64,000 bases of DNA from Hymenopus coronatus (Eukaryota; Arthropoda; Insecta; Mantodea; Hymenopodidae), in assembly GCA_030762935.1 (NCBI GenBank), contig CM060892.1, positions 84,054,827 through 84,118,826 on the forward strand. The letters run 5' to 3'. The notes under the pieces were generated by a model that ran no database searches, was not told the origin of the DNA, and saw nothing but the letters and a program-made list of their open reading frames with translations. The position numbers and the translations under genes are program-made. Position 1 is the stretch's first letter; every line of letters starts with the position of its first letter. Positions 12,571-24,906 of this stretch are shown here, piece after piece.

Positions 12571-13441
12571 TTTTTACTTTCTCTATACGTACTATGTACA
12601 TATTGTATAGAGAAGGTATTGCACTCCAACAAAAAATTCGATACCGAGATTTCACCGGAAATATATGTTTTAGGGTCCCCTGATCCAAAAGAAGTATTTT
12701 CAGGAAAAGGTCCGTATGGGTGTGTGTGTCTGTGAACACGATAACTCAAAAACGAAAAGTCGGTAAAATACCAAATTTGGTATTTAAGTTAAGTATCTTG
12801 CAGGGATGCGACACGAAGATTTTGAGAAAAATCCCCCCACCCCAAACTACCCTTTACATAGAACTTTTTTCCAAATTTTTATTTTCTCAAAAATGGCTCT
12901 AACGATTTTGATTAAAATTACATATATTAAAGATATTTACCACCTGACAAATAAAATGTATATTTTGAATTTTCTGGGAATAGCCTCTGAAAACTACTTA
13001 ATTCTGGGTAAATTTTACGGAATTTTGCATAACTGCTAAACCGTAAGAGATGGACAAAAACTTACCACACAACAAATGCAGAGCACTTTAAAACACACAA
13101 TTTATGTTATATATTTTTTTTTTCGTGGAGTTGATTGTTTTAGGGATATACCTTGTTTTTGGTTTCACCTTTCGAAAACACACTTTTCACATACAGGAAT
13201 TTAACAATCCCTGTCCATACAAACAAAGGAACTTCAGTCACATAGCAACCAGCTTTTGACTATCTCTTTAACTTATGGTACTCCCTTATTTCGCTTCTAT
13301 TTACAAGGAAAAAAGTAATAAGACTATGTCTACTAATTGTTTCTCGATTAGCATGAAGTAAGCAGAAGCATAGGCTTTTTAACAATAATTTGTTGCAGAG
13401 ATAAAGAGAAAGTCATGTGAATGGAACACATCAGATTTTTC
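12571..13441 (+). repeat. Family H, near-complete copy
   Basis: This is one of the best preserved copies. The left palindrome is 'ctctatacgtactatgtaca' and its partner. Then follow 'gatttcaccggaaatatatg', a short GT tract (12719-12730), 'cgtaagagatggacaaaaac', 'catagcaaccagcttttgac', and the right end 'agagaaagtcatgtgaatgg' followed by 'aacacatcagattttt'. The inverted 12-mers and the terminal hairpin are both readable. Confidence 0.9.
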
Positions 13442-13469
13442 TATAATGTTATTATTAAACTCTTTCCTT

Positions 13470-13895
13470 CGTTATTATATAAAGATATTTTTATTGTACC
13501 TGTTATTTAATTGTTTGTTAATATCTAGTTCTGATCCATGTGTTATTTCACACCCGAAAAAATTAAAGTTTGACACTTGTTCAATAGTTTTATTTTCTAG
13601 GACTATTTTGGACCTAACTGGATGAATACCTTTAAATAACATAACTTGTTTTGTCCATAAATATTTCTAGATTGTAGCTTTTGCTATTTAATACAACTAA
13701 TATGCCATTTTTATGCTCGTTCTCTATTTTTGGCTATCAAGATTTGATTATCCATGAAAACCATTGCTTTATTACTCTTATCCTTAAATGAATTGCCCCT
13801 GTTGTTTATTGTTTCCATTGTCTTATCATATCATGTGTATAAAAATTAACAGGGGTGGTTGACATTGTACAACCTTGTTTGACCCCTTTTGAAAT
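13470..13895 (-). pseudogene. Dead RTE-like reverse transcriptase fragment
   Basis: On the minus strand, starting near 13890, one frame reads 'KGVKQGCTMSTTPVNFY', the RT motif B region (canonical 'GVRQGCPLSPLLFN'). Further on come 'MDNQILIAKNRERA', corresponding to 'ADDQVLIA', and 'VSNFNFFGCEITHGSELDIN', corresponding to the 'VSNFNYLGC' signature. The catalytic FADD box is damaged ('MDN'), and stops and frame changes are frequent. It belongs with the RTE-type fragments at 51.8-53.0 and 56.5-58.3 kb. Confidence 0.72.
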
Positions 13896-14105
13896 CAATA
13901 TTCGTTCTCATTTATCTATCTTGTCTATTTTATCTGCAAGACTATGCATTTGTAATTTGTTGCGCATACTTTATGTCGTATTTTATCGATTTATGTATGT
14001 TTTGCCACAAATTGCAGACTTTTCTGCAGCTTCTATTCCTTTAATTGATTGATTGCTTAGAGTCCATATTTCTAGCCATACAGTAATGCAGATATAACTA
14101 ACACT
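13893..14105 (-). pseudogene. C-terminal piece of an RTE-like element, out of order
   Basis: The minus strand near 14100 reads 'LEIWTLSNQSIKGIEAAEKS', which matches the 'LLYGSETWTLTKQ..RIEAAEMK' region that normally lies downstream of motif B. Here it lies upstream of motif B on the same strand, so the two pieces come from rearrangement or from two insertions. A weak continuation resembling the 'IR.EL.M..L.DKI' segment follows. Confidence 0.6.
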
Positions 14106-14159
14106 ATAACATTTTAATTGTGTTTGTTTACTTATTTTCTTCTCCAATATTTTTTCAGT

Positions 14160-14167
14160 GACACACG

Positions 14168-14230
<63 letters not shown>
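14160..14230. repeat. (CA)n then (TA)n microsatellite
   Basis: CA repeats (about 14163-14180) pass into about 24 TA units (14181-14228). The tract adjoins the dead RTE fragment. Confidence 0.95.
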
Positions 14231-14231
<1 letters not shown>

Positions 14232-14629
14232 ATCATTGTTATCTATGCTATGCCATTTCACCATTACTACCTAAAGAAATTCCTACTTATTTGAAATATT
14301 TTACACGATCTTATGTTCTATTATTTTTCTGTTTTTGTTCTTTGGGTTTCTTTAGCCCACAGGGCCATAACTTTTGTTTGTATTGAGGAAATTTATAGGT
14401 TTTAATTTTGTGCAATCGTACAAAGAATTTTAAAGTTAAAAGTAATATTAAACCTAAAAAGAGACAGAGAAGTGAAGGATTAACTTGGTAGTGCCCATAA
14501 TCCGTAAGAGTATTGAAACATTCAAACCATGAATAATGGAGAAGAAAGTATTTGAAATAAATTGTGTGGTATGAAGAAGTGTAAACTTTATGTGTTAGCT
14601 TTTCTGATGCTTATGGTTACTCCGTTTTA
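14231..14629. other. Unassigned stretch
   Basis: No recognisable domain, RNA gene or element end. Confidence 0.4.
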
Positions 14630-15035
14630 CGAAACTATATAGCATTCCTACCGAATAAAGAGGACATCACAGACTTTAAATAATCTGAGTTATTTTTGAA
14701 AAAATAATAAGTAGTTACATTTTTACATATGAAAAATAGGTTAGGATAAGGAATTTTGATGAAAATCTTCGTCTCCATGCTTGATAAACGTTTAACTTAG
14801 ATAAAGAGTTCGTATTCATCTCACTCTTAAGAGCCAGAGTTAGGTTTTTCACAGACACACAGACAGGAGTCTTTTGCTAAAGTGCTATTTTGAATTAAGA
14901 ATGTCTTAAAACGCGTTTTTCTGCTGAAAACTCGATATCAAATTTAAAAGAAATAGACAGTAGAACAAATATAAGCAGGAACAATTTACTGTGAGCAGAG
15001 AAAGTCATGAGAATGCAACACCTCTAATTTTACGT
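14630..15035 (-). repeat. Family H, mosaic and strongly diverged
   Basis: Minus-oriented blocks can be followed from 'ctaccgaataaagaggacat' through 'gatgaaaatcttcgtctcca', 'ttttcacagacacacagaca' and 'gctgaaaactcgatatcaaa'. The last 50 bp ('gcagagaaagtcatgagaat' plus 'gcaacacctctaatttt') instead look like the right end in plus orientation, so two copies have been joined. Confidence 0.55.
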
Positions 15036-15639
15036 GATATATCTGTCACTATATATCTATCGTTATTTGTTGCATTGTCTTAACTTTGTATAACAGCTGA
15101 AACGAAATGTGCGTTAAAACCACTGCAAAGTTTATGAGGCTGAATAAAATTGGCATAGAGGATGTAGAGGTATGAGTGCACAGATTTCGCGTGCTGTATG
15201 ACCAAATATGACGAATAATAAACTCTAATAACAATTTCGTTTATCCTGAAAAATAACGTTGATAATTGAACATTATTTAATACATCATCTGCACAGTCTG
15301 GCAACAGAGTAGGGCTTAAGAGCCGAATGTTTTGTTTTGGTTTGCGGCCAGGCCAATGTTTTGCATTGTGTTTGAAATCCGGATCCTCACGTACTTTGTA
15401 CTTATTTAAGCTATTGCCACTAACGAGGATGAAGTGGTTTTATTTGAAGCTATCCAATGGTATTCACAGGACCTGAACTAAAAGCTGTGTAAGGGGCTAC
15501 ACATAAGACTTAATCTGATGATGATCAGAGATAAAGGGAACCCAAATGTGAATTATGGAAATACCTCATTTAGGTGAATCGTGGATAAGTATATCAAAGC
15601 CATACTTTTGCTAAATAGGACATTTATTAATGGTCAATA
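15036..15639. other. Unassigned stretch
   Basis: Two overlapping minus-strand frames (15049-15304) have no recognisable domain. Confidence 0.4.
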
Positions 15640-16016
15640 ACTGCATTATCAACAATGTGATATGTTCATTTACAATAGATGCTCAAAATGTGCTCCGTTA
15701 CGTCTATAGAGACTATCTTAAGCAATTTTGCCTACCCTCGTTGGAGCTTATGCGTTCTGCCTAATCTCTAGGGCCACTTCAAAAATAGTGTGCGAGATCA
15801 TCAATAGTAACAATTTCGTCATGTCATACCTCACTTTTCAAATGTCCCCAGAAGTAATAATATAAAGGTTTGAGCTTTGTCATAAGCAAGCAGCATATCT
15901 AGATACTCTTGGATTGTAAATAATGCCGTAGTTCTGAATGCATTTAACGCAGCTAAAGCACTAACAGAACCAGCTGTTGTGCAAAGTGTCGAGGCAGGAA
16001 GTCTTACTGTCAACAC
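15640..16016 (-). pseudogene. Internally deleted DUF4817-type transposable element
   Basis: The minus-strand frame contains 'FTIQEYLDMLLAYDKAQ' (15920 down to about 15870). This resembles the start of the DUF4817 helix-turn-helix domain found at the N-terminus of many arthropod transposon proteins. Directly after it, other frames read 'YYYFWGHLKSEV', 'EIVTIDDLAHYF' and further decayed sequence, resembling the C-terminal end of the linked DDE transposase ('FFLWGHLK..VY...'). The catalytic middle is absent, as expected for an internally deleted copy. Stops and frame changes are frequent. Both matches are short. Confidence 0.42.
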
Positions 16017-16060
16017 TCCAAACCTTCCGCTCTAAACACACGCCAATGCAGCGTAGTTAA

Positions 16061-16350
16061 GCATGACCACCACATTATTTAATATACAAACTGGAATCCA
16101 ATTCTTTAATAACGTTCTGTGGCTAAGCGACCCATTTTAGCAACAAACAGTAAACACAGGAAACGTCATTTTTGTACCTCTACCCCGCTATTTTGCAAAA
16201 GTAATCGATAACGGAGTTATGCCATGTTCGCAATCAAACATTTGACCAATTTTGTTTTTATTTATGCAACTATGCATTATAACGGAAAATGGTACAGGAA
16301 GTTATACTTCAAGCTTAAGGTTAGGAAGTTACGATGAGGTCTACACAGTG
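16061..16350. other. Unassigned stretch
   Basis: No recognisable domain or RNA gene. Confidence 0.35.
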
Positions 16351-16365
16351 ATACCCCTAACATCT

Positions 16366-16440
16366 TACACGCACATACACACGGGGACGCACCCGCACAC
16401 GCACCCGCACCCGCACCCCCCCCCCCACACACACACGTGT
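16366..16440. repeat. CA-rich compound microsatellite with (CACCCG)n
   Basis: CA repeats are mixed with CACCCG-type hexamers and a C run. Short arginine- or histidine-rich frames over it are artefacts of the repeat. Confidence 0.9.
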
Positions 16441-16852
16441 TGATGAACTACACCGAAATAATTTGCGAGATTGTGTACGTGACTGATATAATGCTGATAA
16501 GTTGGCGTTAAAGCAAAGCAGGTTGAAAAAATGGCTTAGAATGTCTTTAAAACTGTTGCCCGAGTATACAAATATCAATTGTTAGCAGCTCTTTACTAGC
16601 GTTCTCAAGATTTAATGTCGCAAAAATCTGTAAAATCTCGAACTGTTCACTTCACAGTGCAACACCGAGCATTCATTAACTACGCTCTTGAGTTATGTAG
16701 CTACATAAATCAACTGCTCTGGTGACAATGCGTAACGCAAAAGGCTGCTATTCCAAAGGTCATGAGCTCGGTTCCTGTCATGGAGTAAATGCTTTTTTAT
16801 TATTTTTTTTTTTTATTCCAGACAAGTGCCGCGATACATGAACGAGAACCCG

Positions 16853-16918
16853 AACTCGGAAACTATCTTTCACTTGAAAGCCAGTATCATAACCACTACG
16901 CTAGAGAGGTACACTGTA
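16853..16918 (-). repeat. tRNA-like fragment, probably a SINE head
   Basis: On the minus strand, 'ctagcgtagtggttatgata' resembles an A box and 'gagttcgggttctc' a weak B box about 35 bp later. Stems are imperfect, so I read it as a decayed SINE rather than a tRNA gene. Confidence 0.4.
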
Positions 16919-17322
16919 ATACGTTCCTTCGTTTTTCGTGTTATGCTCTCAAATGATTGATAGATTAGCAAGTGGCGTACTGGCACTTCAAAAACTTATA
17001 TACGTATATATGTGTGTGTGTGTAGAGAGAGTGGGAAATGTGAATAGGTGACAATAATTTGATATTTTATAAAGAACTATGCCTATAACACATAAAGATA
17101 TCTAATTTTGTTCGCTTTCTAACAGCATTGTCATAAATAAAGCACAAATTTCAGGTTCTAATGTGATTTGAATGCCCCTGCGTTATGTTTTGCTTGTGTT
17201 TACATACGTCAGGTAACAAGAAGTTTCTACGTTTAGTGCAACTCGCACAACGACCTGTATTCACGTCACGCCACAGTGAGGGTACGAGGGACCGATTCAG
17301 TCGTACTCTTTCCTTTACTAGC

Positions 17323-17510
17323 TTTACATATGATGAATTAGCAGATATTAGTTTAATTTACGCCGCAACTGAGGAATCTGCTAATGCTGCCTGGGATTGT
17401 ATCATTGGTAATTTCTAAATCGTAATCTTCCCGAAAGACGAACGTTAATTTCAGTGCATCAAAGGATCTGTGACACAAGTTCTCTTAATTTCCGGTTTGA
17501 AAGTTCTTTG
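17323..17510 (+). pseudogene. DUF4817-like helix-turn-helix remnant
   Basis: The frame reads 'FTYDELADISLIYAATEESA', then after a frame change near 17420 'PERRTLISVHQRICDTSSLN'. Together this follows the DUF4817 pattern: a tyrosine/glutamate-rich first helix, 'ELADI..YG', an 'A....Y...PNRR' region, and 'F..VHQRLC.TGS'. The family is known mainly from arthropod transposable elements. Upstream residues from 17185 are not recognisable. The frameshift makes it a relic. Confidence 0.6.
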
Positions 17511-19435
17511 GTTGTTAAGTTTAATTTTAATTCTTCACCTTAGTAATAGCAATGAGGAGAATTTTGTAGTTTAAACAACAGATGTACAAATGCCTGCATG
17601 TTTGTCTAAGTTATGTATTTGTTCAATAAAACCAATTTAATTAGAGTACAATAATATTACTGTGTTCAATAATTTTAAGATGAAAACTGAATGCATTGTG
17701 AGTCACAGTCAGACAATGTTTTATGAAAACAAAAAAATAGGTTACACAGCTTGTAGTTTCAAAGTGATCTACATTCTTCCCTCACATCATATCAGACAAA
17801 GGGTAGAGGGCAGAGGAAGGTCAACCGTGTAACCTGCTACGTAAACAATCACCGAGCTCTGAGTTATGGGAAAGTAGCGATCCGCAAAATCATCGTGAAA
17901 TTTTCCTCTTGATCATAACTAATAGCAAAAAACTGCAAATACTACATCATCAAATTCTCCTCTAACTCTGATATTAATATTTGTACTAATTTGTCTTCTG
18001 TATATACTTTATATATATTTTTATACGAAAATAACACTTATCTAAAATACTCAAATTTGTTAATAAGAATAAAGCATTTCATAACTATTTTTCAATATAG
18101 GGAGTGACACTTTAATAATACTAAAAGCCACTGCTTTAATAAACGAAGTGTTTAGTTTATTTTTTATATAAATTAATACAAAAACATGGCGTAGTTTCCC
18201 TGGCTCCAATTAGTAAGCCAACGATGTCACAAAGCAGGATTATATGACGTTTCTACAAACTTATAAGCGAATTATATTTAGTTCTTCTTTTATATGAAAT
18301 ATGGAATTCTTTGAGTTTGAAACGTTCATTGTAATAATCATAGTAATAGTAATAGTAATAATAATAATGACGATAATGATGATGATTGAAGTATTTTGTT
18401 TTGCCATTTGATGCTTATTCTGTTTTACTAAATATAATTTATAACCTTTCAAAACTAACAATCCCTCCTTAGGAGGGGTAACTGTGTTACGTCACTGCCT
18501 TCACTTTTACCAATGTGACTCGCATTCGCCCAACCTGGTATATTGGAAGTCGAAAAACATATCCAACCATTGCTCTACCATAAAATCCAAGATATCTGCG
18601 CTGTGATTTAAAGTACAAGGCGGTTCTTTGAGGATTTTAATGTCGGGTTTCTAGTACACCTTATACAAATTTTCTGTCTCTTTTAAGTGATTAAAATTGC
18701 ACTTACCCATTTTATAACTTCTCTTATCATTCCAAATTAGAGGCTCTATTATCATGCTAGAGTCAACAAAAATGCAGGGCGGTGGAACTTACCTGAAAGC
18801 AAAAGAAGTATAATTAGGTATGCAGCTTAAGGAATATACCTATCTTCATTCAATTACATAGTTCCTTTGAACACTGTTTAAGGTGATGTATCCGTGAACT
18901 TTGAAAGTATGTAAACTATAACACAGAATATAATTAGTATATTTCAGTGTCTTGAAATTCTAACTTGTAATATCATGTAAATATCATTTGTTATTGTGCA
19001 AATAAAATTCTCTAATAACAATATTCACATTATAGGTACATTTTAAAAAAGTACACTTAAAAATACAACATTTAAATAAACGGGCATATAAAATCTATGA
19101 TATCGCAGCTTTATATTAAGCCCCCCCCCATTATTGCAGAAAACCCATTAGTCTTTTTACTCCCAAAATGTTTCAAAAATTAATAATTTAGGTTTGAAAG
19201 AGGATTATTTTAGAAATTACGGAATCAATTTTAATGCACTCGGAACGGAAGTATAATACATTCTTAAACAAATTAGCAGGAAAAAAATCTTGAGTATTGG
19301 AAAAGCTTAAATTTGGATGTACCAAATAATAAACATACGCTGGGCTACTATTCTAGTTTCAGTTAATTTGTAAATTAGAAAAATGTTCTTAAAGTTTAGA
19401 ACCATTATGTTATTATGATAAAATTAATATTTTAG
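17511..19435. other. Unassigned AT-rich stretch
   Basis: No gene or named element recognised. There is a short impure TAA/TAG run near 18335-18365 and a poly-C tract at about 19121-19130. Confidence 0.4.
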
Positions 19436-19630
19436 ATTACCATCCTTTAGGATACCACAGCATATTTTATAAAATCCCCCACCCAAACTACACTCCAAAT
19501 GAAAACTTTCTAAAATTATATTTTTCCAAACATGGCCTAAAAATATTGATTAAATACCGTATGCTTGCGATAATTTCATGATAAAATGAATATATTTAAC
19601 GAACATCGCTCCATTTGCCCAAAATACCAG
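19436..19630 (+). repeat. Family H, diverged central fragment
   Basis: Ordered matches: 'ataaaatcccccacccaaac', 'catggcctaaaaatattgat', 'taaataccgtatg', 'gataaaatgaatatattt'. Only the central third is recognisable. Confidence 0.5.
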
Positions 19631-22337
19631 CAGATACGTGGAATAAAGTCAATAAGACAGTTATTTGATTCCTTAGAAGATTTGGTTAAAGAAATCTTTA
19701 TATAGGACGTTTTCTTAGAGAGATCGAGAAATAAATTTTGTTTATTCTTGCAGGTATGGTCTTTATACTGGAATACACTTTTGGTAAACTTGTGGACACC
19801 ATAACAAAAAGTTCAGTGTAGGCTATTTGTAGCATATGCAACATCTGTTACTCGGTGTAGCATGGATTCGTCGCACGTGGCATGTGAATTCAACTGAACA
19901 TAGCATATTCTCAAATGGAACAGAACAGGATCTTTGCTACCGCATACTGATAAAGATGCGAAGCAGTGTTTAAGTGAGGAAAAAGTCGAACGTACGAATG
20001 TGGACATTCACAAGCAGTCAATAGAAGCCTATACAAAGAGCATGCATTAAACTTCCTGTTGTTGTGCCCAGATTTTTACCATAGCGCATTCTAACACAAA
20101 ATGTCGTCAAGCTTGAGTAATAAACAAAGGCTAAGTATACGCATGCATATGACACGCATGGGACGACTGCTTGCAGTTTAGTTGCAATCTTACTGGAAAA
20201 TAGTTTTAAATTTTGGTAATTATGTTTCACCCATAAAATACTAATTTTCTTGTAGCAATCTTTCATTGCATGTAAAAGATATGGAGGTTAGACTTGCGCT
20301 GTCAGCCAGGTGCTAAGCCAGTTATCTGCTTCTAACGCGTCGGGATTGAATATCCCATATAACAGCAATTGTGTGTAAATCTATTTACTGGTTGCCGACA
20401 TTAGGTATGGCTTATTAGGAAAATGCTTAAGTTAATTCAAAGACACACACTTAAATTACAGTATTTTATAGTATTTTGGTCATCAGTGCTACGGCACTTT
20501 GCGCCCCGAAGAGAAAGTTAGATATTTTCATAATGAATTACATCAAAAACTCCCGCTTCTTTGGAATCACGTCACGTTCCCGGGTCGAATGGTAAAGTTA
20601 CTCCATCTAAATTATTTATCATCACCAACAAGTGTAAAGCTCATCATTATCATCTCTTTGTAACAGAATATAATTGCAGTTTAATTAATACCAGGAACTA
20701 CTTCTCTCGTAGCGTATTATTTCAAGTAGGGTATTACCTTTCAACACACGTGTAGAATAACTGCAAGTCCAGTATCTCAGTCTTCCTAAGCATCTGTTCC
20801 GCCATTCCAGTACAGTGATAATAGATACGCAAACACAGAGAATCACTGGGAAGCTCCCTTCTCCAAGCAGTCTCGGCCATTCACTCTAAGCAAGCAATTA
20901 ATGTATGTACAGCCTTTTCTGAAGATACAATGTTCAATGGAAGATGTTCTGCCTCTTATACATTCACAAAATATATTTTAATCCATTGCATGTAGATTAC
21001 GCATGAAACTGATTATTTCATCTGCAACAGTATATATTTATTATTTTGTTCATGTTATTCATAATATGCAACAAAATGTTATGTTTACTGTAGAACTTTA
21101 TGCTTCTGTTCCCACCTATACCTATAGCATAAACTCGGTACTTCTGCCTCTCCCCTCTCCGCTGGCTTGTAAACAACATACCAATATACTAGAACTTGAA
21201 AGATATGTCTGAAGCCTACATATGACAATGCAGCTGTTTTTCAAACTCTGTTGCGTAAAACTGGAGAGTTTCTTTTATCTTGTCACTTGTAAATCACGAA
21301 GCTTTCATTACCTGGTTTTAAGTGCTGAGCATTAATTTCTCGATTCCTCTAAGCATGACACACTATGACTTCTCAATGACTACCTAGCTTCTAAAATCCA
21401 TATTAAGGACATACATTTATCATTTTGTCACCAAGAACTTAACTTGTGTTTCTACTCACTATTTTTGCTCAGAACCGCTTTTCTTAGAACGCTGTAAAAC
21501 TTGGCGTCATATATAGCTACTTGCCAAAGGAATTTCATTTGGCCCATCTCCAGCATCCGTTTTTAGAGTTGCTTAAGAATGTAATCGAAATAGAATGTTT
21601 GGGAATGAGGTTTTCATTCTCTATTAGACTAATGGCTCTAACGTGATAATTAGATGCACAGTAGGTAATATATTCATTTATTCTAAAACATTTCGCATAA
21701 CTTTTGCATGTAGCATAGAGAATTGCTGCAGGCAGCCAAGCGAGCGATCCAATATTGGTTCAATGAACAGGGCACGGTAGAAATAACGAGCCGAGTAGGA
21801 GAGGGGTTTCGTACCAGGCAGCTCTTTTCTTTGTTGAGGCACTTTGATTTATTAGGCTTGATTTTATGCCTACTTCGCAAAAAAATGCCTCTATAGCGGC
21901 TGCAGTAACAGTTTTTTTTTTCTCTCTCCCCTGTCCTGAATGAAACGAGTCTTAAGAAGGGCGTCGGTTGGGTGATGCAGTGTTTGTACCAACGGCAGTA
22001 TTGGAAAAAACGAGGCGAAAGCGGGAGGAATTTTAATAGGGGTTGTTAGTTAAGCGATTGGCCAATCCCTTTAAAGCCTTAGCGACGAGTAAGTGGGGCT
22101 TTTCTTAGTTGCTTTCGCTGTAAAGTGTTTGGATGAAGACGGCGTCATCGTTTGCAGAAGGCGCCCCTACCAGCATGTTCAGAGAAAGTCCACGAGAAGT
22201 TTTTCCAAGCTCTTCCACTCTCCCTATCATTTATCCATTCGTGTTGTACATCGTAGCATTCCTTATGTCGAGGCTGACTTAATTAAATACCCAATGAGTA
22301 AGTCTTATCATAGGGTAAATAGGATTGGCACGTAAAG
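19631..22337. other. Unassigned stretch, locally less AT-rich
   Basis: Several short open frames (20018-20266 minus, 20561-20755 plus, 21003-21212 plus, 22093-22335 plus) have no recognisable domain, splice pattern or signal peptide. Around 21900-22330 the composition is more GC-balanced and may be unique DNA. I see nothing that supports a gene. Confidence 0.35.
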
Positions 22338-23190
22338 AAATCTGATGTGTTACATTCACGTGACTTTCTCTACATCGCTGTAACAAATTATTGTTAAACA
22401 TCTTATTCTTCTATCTACTTTATGATAATCGAGATAAATATTAGCACAAATTGTCTTAATTATTTGCTTCCTTGTAAGTATAAGGTAAATAAGTACACTA
22501 AGCATAAACGATACTCAAATCTTTTAAAAGATGATTGCCCTATGGTTGTAATCCGTTTCTATGCATGGTCAGGAGTTTACAAATTTCCGTGTGAGAAAAG
22601 TATAAATAATTTAAAGCTGAAGCTAATAATAAAACAAATTTAAAAAACGGCCAACTTCATGAAAAAATATGTGTAACAGAATTTGTGTGTTTTAATAAGA
22701 TCTACATTTTTTGTTAAGTAAGCTTATGCCAATATCTTACGGTTTACTAGTTATGCAAAATTCCACAAAATTCATCCAAAATAAACACATCTTCAGAGAC
22801 TATTCCCAGAAAATTGAAAATAAACACTTTATTTGTCATACAAATATGTTTAATATGCAATATTTTAATCAAAATCGTTACAGCCATTGAGAAAATTAAA
22901 ATTTTCGAAAAATGTTTAATGATAAGGGTAGTTCCGGGGGGATTTTCTTGAAAATCTTTGTGTGGCATCCTTGAAAGATATTGAACTAAAATACTAAGTT
23001 TGGTGGTTAACGAAATTTTCGTTTTTGAGTCATTGCCCACAGACGCACACACATGGACATTTTTCTAAAAAAAAAAAAAAAAAAAAAGTATTCGGAGGTT
23101 CTCAAAACATGTATTTCCGGTGAAGTTTCCGTAACAAATTTTTGGATGCTATACAGTATACTATATACCTACTTATAGAGAAAGTAAAAT
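22338..23190 (-). repeat. Family H, near-complete copy
   Basis: Minus orientation: right end 'atctgatgtgttacattcac', 'gactttctctacatcgctgt', middle blocks intermediate between the two subfamilies ('ttttaaaagatgattgcc', 'catggtcaggagtttac'), 'ccagaaaattgaaaataaac', 'gtgtggcatccttgaaagat', a short CA tract (about 23041-23053), a 19-A run near 23069, and left end 'atagagaaagtaaaat'. Confidence 0.87.
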
Positions 23191-24229
23191 CTATTTACAA
23201 GAGTTTCTCAACCTGTTCTACAAAGAAACTGTAGCAGAATGTTTAGAAGCGGGTGATGTTGCAGCCCGAGTTACGTTGCTGAATGTACGGATGCTGCTTC
23301 GCTGTACTAGTATTCCTGACGTCTTACTGAAACAGTAGTTAGTAGTATACTTCACCAGCAGATTTTTATGCCGCCAAATAATACTACTTAATACTTTTGT
23401 ATGCTCCGAGTGATTTGGTGGACACAAATATCTACTAACTCCAGTTCGATGATTTATCTCAGTGCTTGCTTTCGTAGGACAGAGGTTGAGAAAATAGAAG
23501 TTCTAAGTGTTGCAATTCAATTATGGAGTTATAATTGTTACATATATTTGATTATAATTCTTTGGCGTATGAGATATCATTCTCGGCGTCTGTTTTCAAG
23601 CTTCCTTCAGGTGCTATCTTTTTCGGAAGAGTTGCCAAATTATAATATAATGAGCACCAATGCTTATTTCATTATAATGTCCGCCGGTTTGATGGTGATG
23701 CAAATTTTACAGCAAATCTTAACGTGAAAATACCATACAATGTGATGTAAATACAATTGAAGACAGTTAAGTGAGTTATTTGGCAATAACCTGTTATCTT
23801 TTGTTTTAACGTTGTATTCTTAAAAACTATTTTATTTACAAATTATTAAATTCATGGCAATGCAAAACAAATCTAGTTAACATCTTATACATTTTTATAG
23901 AAATGCATTTTAACAATTCTTTGTATTTATGCACCTTTTAGCATTATTTTTGTTAGTATATGCATTGTTTACGAATACATCTGTAATCCACGAGTAATTC
24001 AGTACCTAGCATACGAAGTACCATACTATATTTTTAAATAAATTCTATTACATCACATCTTACGCAACGTCGTTTCTCGGTTGACATCATTAGGCATTTT
24101 CTGTAAATATGTATTTTCGTATTTTAAGGCTACAATCAACATATTTTCCTCAGTTTTATAGAATTTAAAACAATTTGAATTACATCTGTGACTTGCTAAA
24201 TGCCACATCAAAACTATTTTTACAAAAAA
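23191..24229. other. Unassigned stretch
   Basis: The plus-strand frame 23401-23727 (108 codons) has hydrophobic runs but no recognisable family or gene structure. I do not call it. Confidence 0.35.
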
Positions 24230-24810
24230 TTAGGAATTCTTTTATCTTTCATCATGCTAATCGAGATACATATCAAAATTTGTCTTATTACTTGTTTATT
24301 TTTAAGCAGAAGGAAAATGAGAGACTGCACTAGGCTAATGTGATAGTCAAATGTTTTAAAAGCTATCGCTATGTGAAACAATTGAAATTCGGTTATCTTT
24401 TCATAGCTAGGAGTAAAGTGAAGGGTATGAAATAAAACATAACTTAATGTTTGAGAAACGTTTAAGCCGTTTAAAATTGAAACCAATTTAACTAGGAACA
24501 TTTTGGAAACGATTAACTCTACAAAATTGTACATGTATAAATTATGTGTTTTAGTGGGATCTTTAATTTTGGTGATGTAAGATTTTTGTCTTTTGTCTAC
24601 GGTTTACCAGTTATAAAACTTTAAAAAAAATTAACAGCTTCAGAGGCTTATATTAAGGAAGATTCTACGCCTTAATTGTATTAATATATTAATCCTTAAT
24701 ATGTTAATGACTTTTAAGTTAACAAAACTAATACCCTTCGAAGAAAATTCAAGACATACAGTTTCTTTGTCATTAAAATATCTTGCACATGTGGAATTTT
24801 TATCAAAGTT
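24230..24810 (-). repeat. Family H, second subfamily, right half
   Basis: Minus orientation: 'tcatgctaatcgagata', 'cttattacttgtttattttt', 'ctatgtgaaacaattgaaat', 'aattgaaaccaatttaacta', 'gtctacggtttaccagttat', 'cttcagaggcttatattaag'. It breaks up near 24660-24810. The middle section differs from the main subfamily, as in the copies at 36.3, 40.3 and 43.2 kb. Confidence 0.65.
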
Positions 24811-24906
24811 AGAAGGCCGGTCACTATATAAAATAATTCCATTCTCTTTTCTTGCCAGGACCAACAAACGAGAAGCGAGAAAAAGAGGTCTTTCTGTTCG
24901 AAAAAA

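Noticed and set aside
23401..23727. 108-codon hydrophobic frame as a membrane protein gene
   Set aside because: No recognised family, no gene signals, and composition like the surrounding AT-rich DNA.
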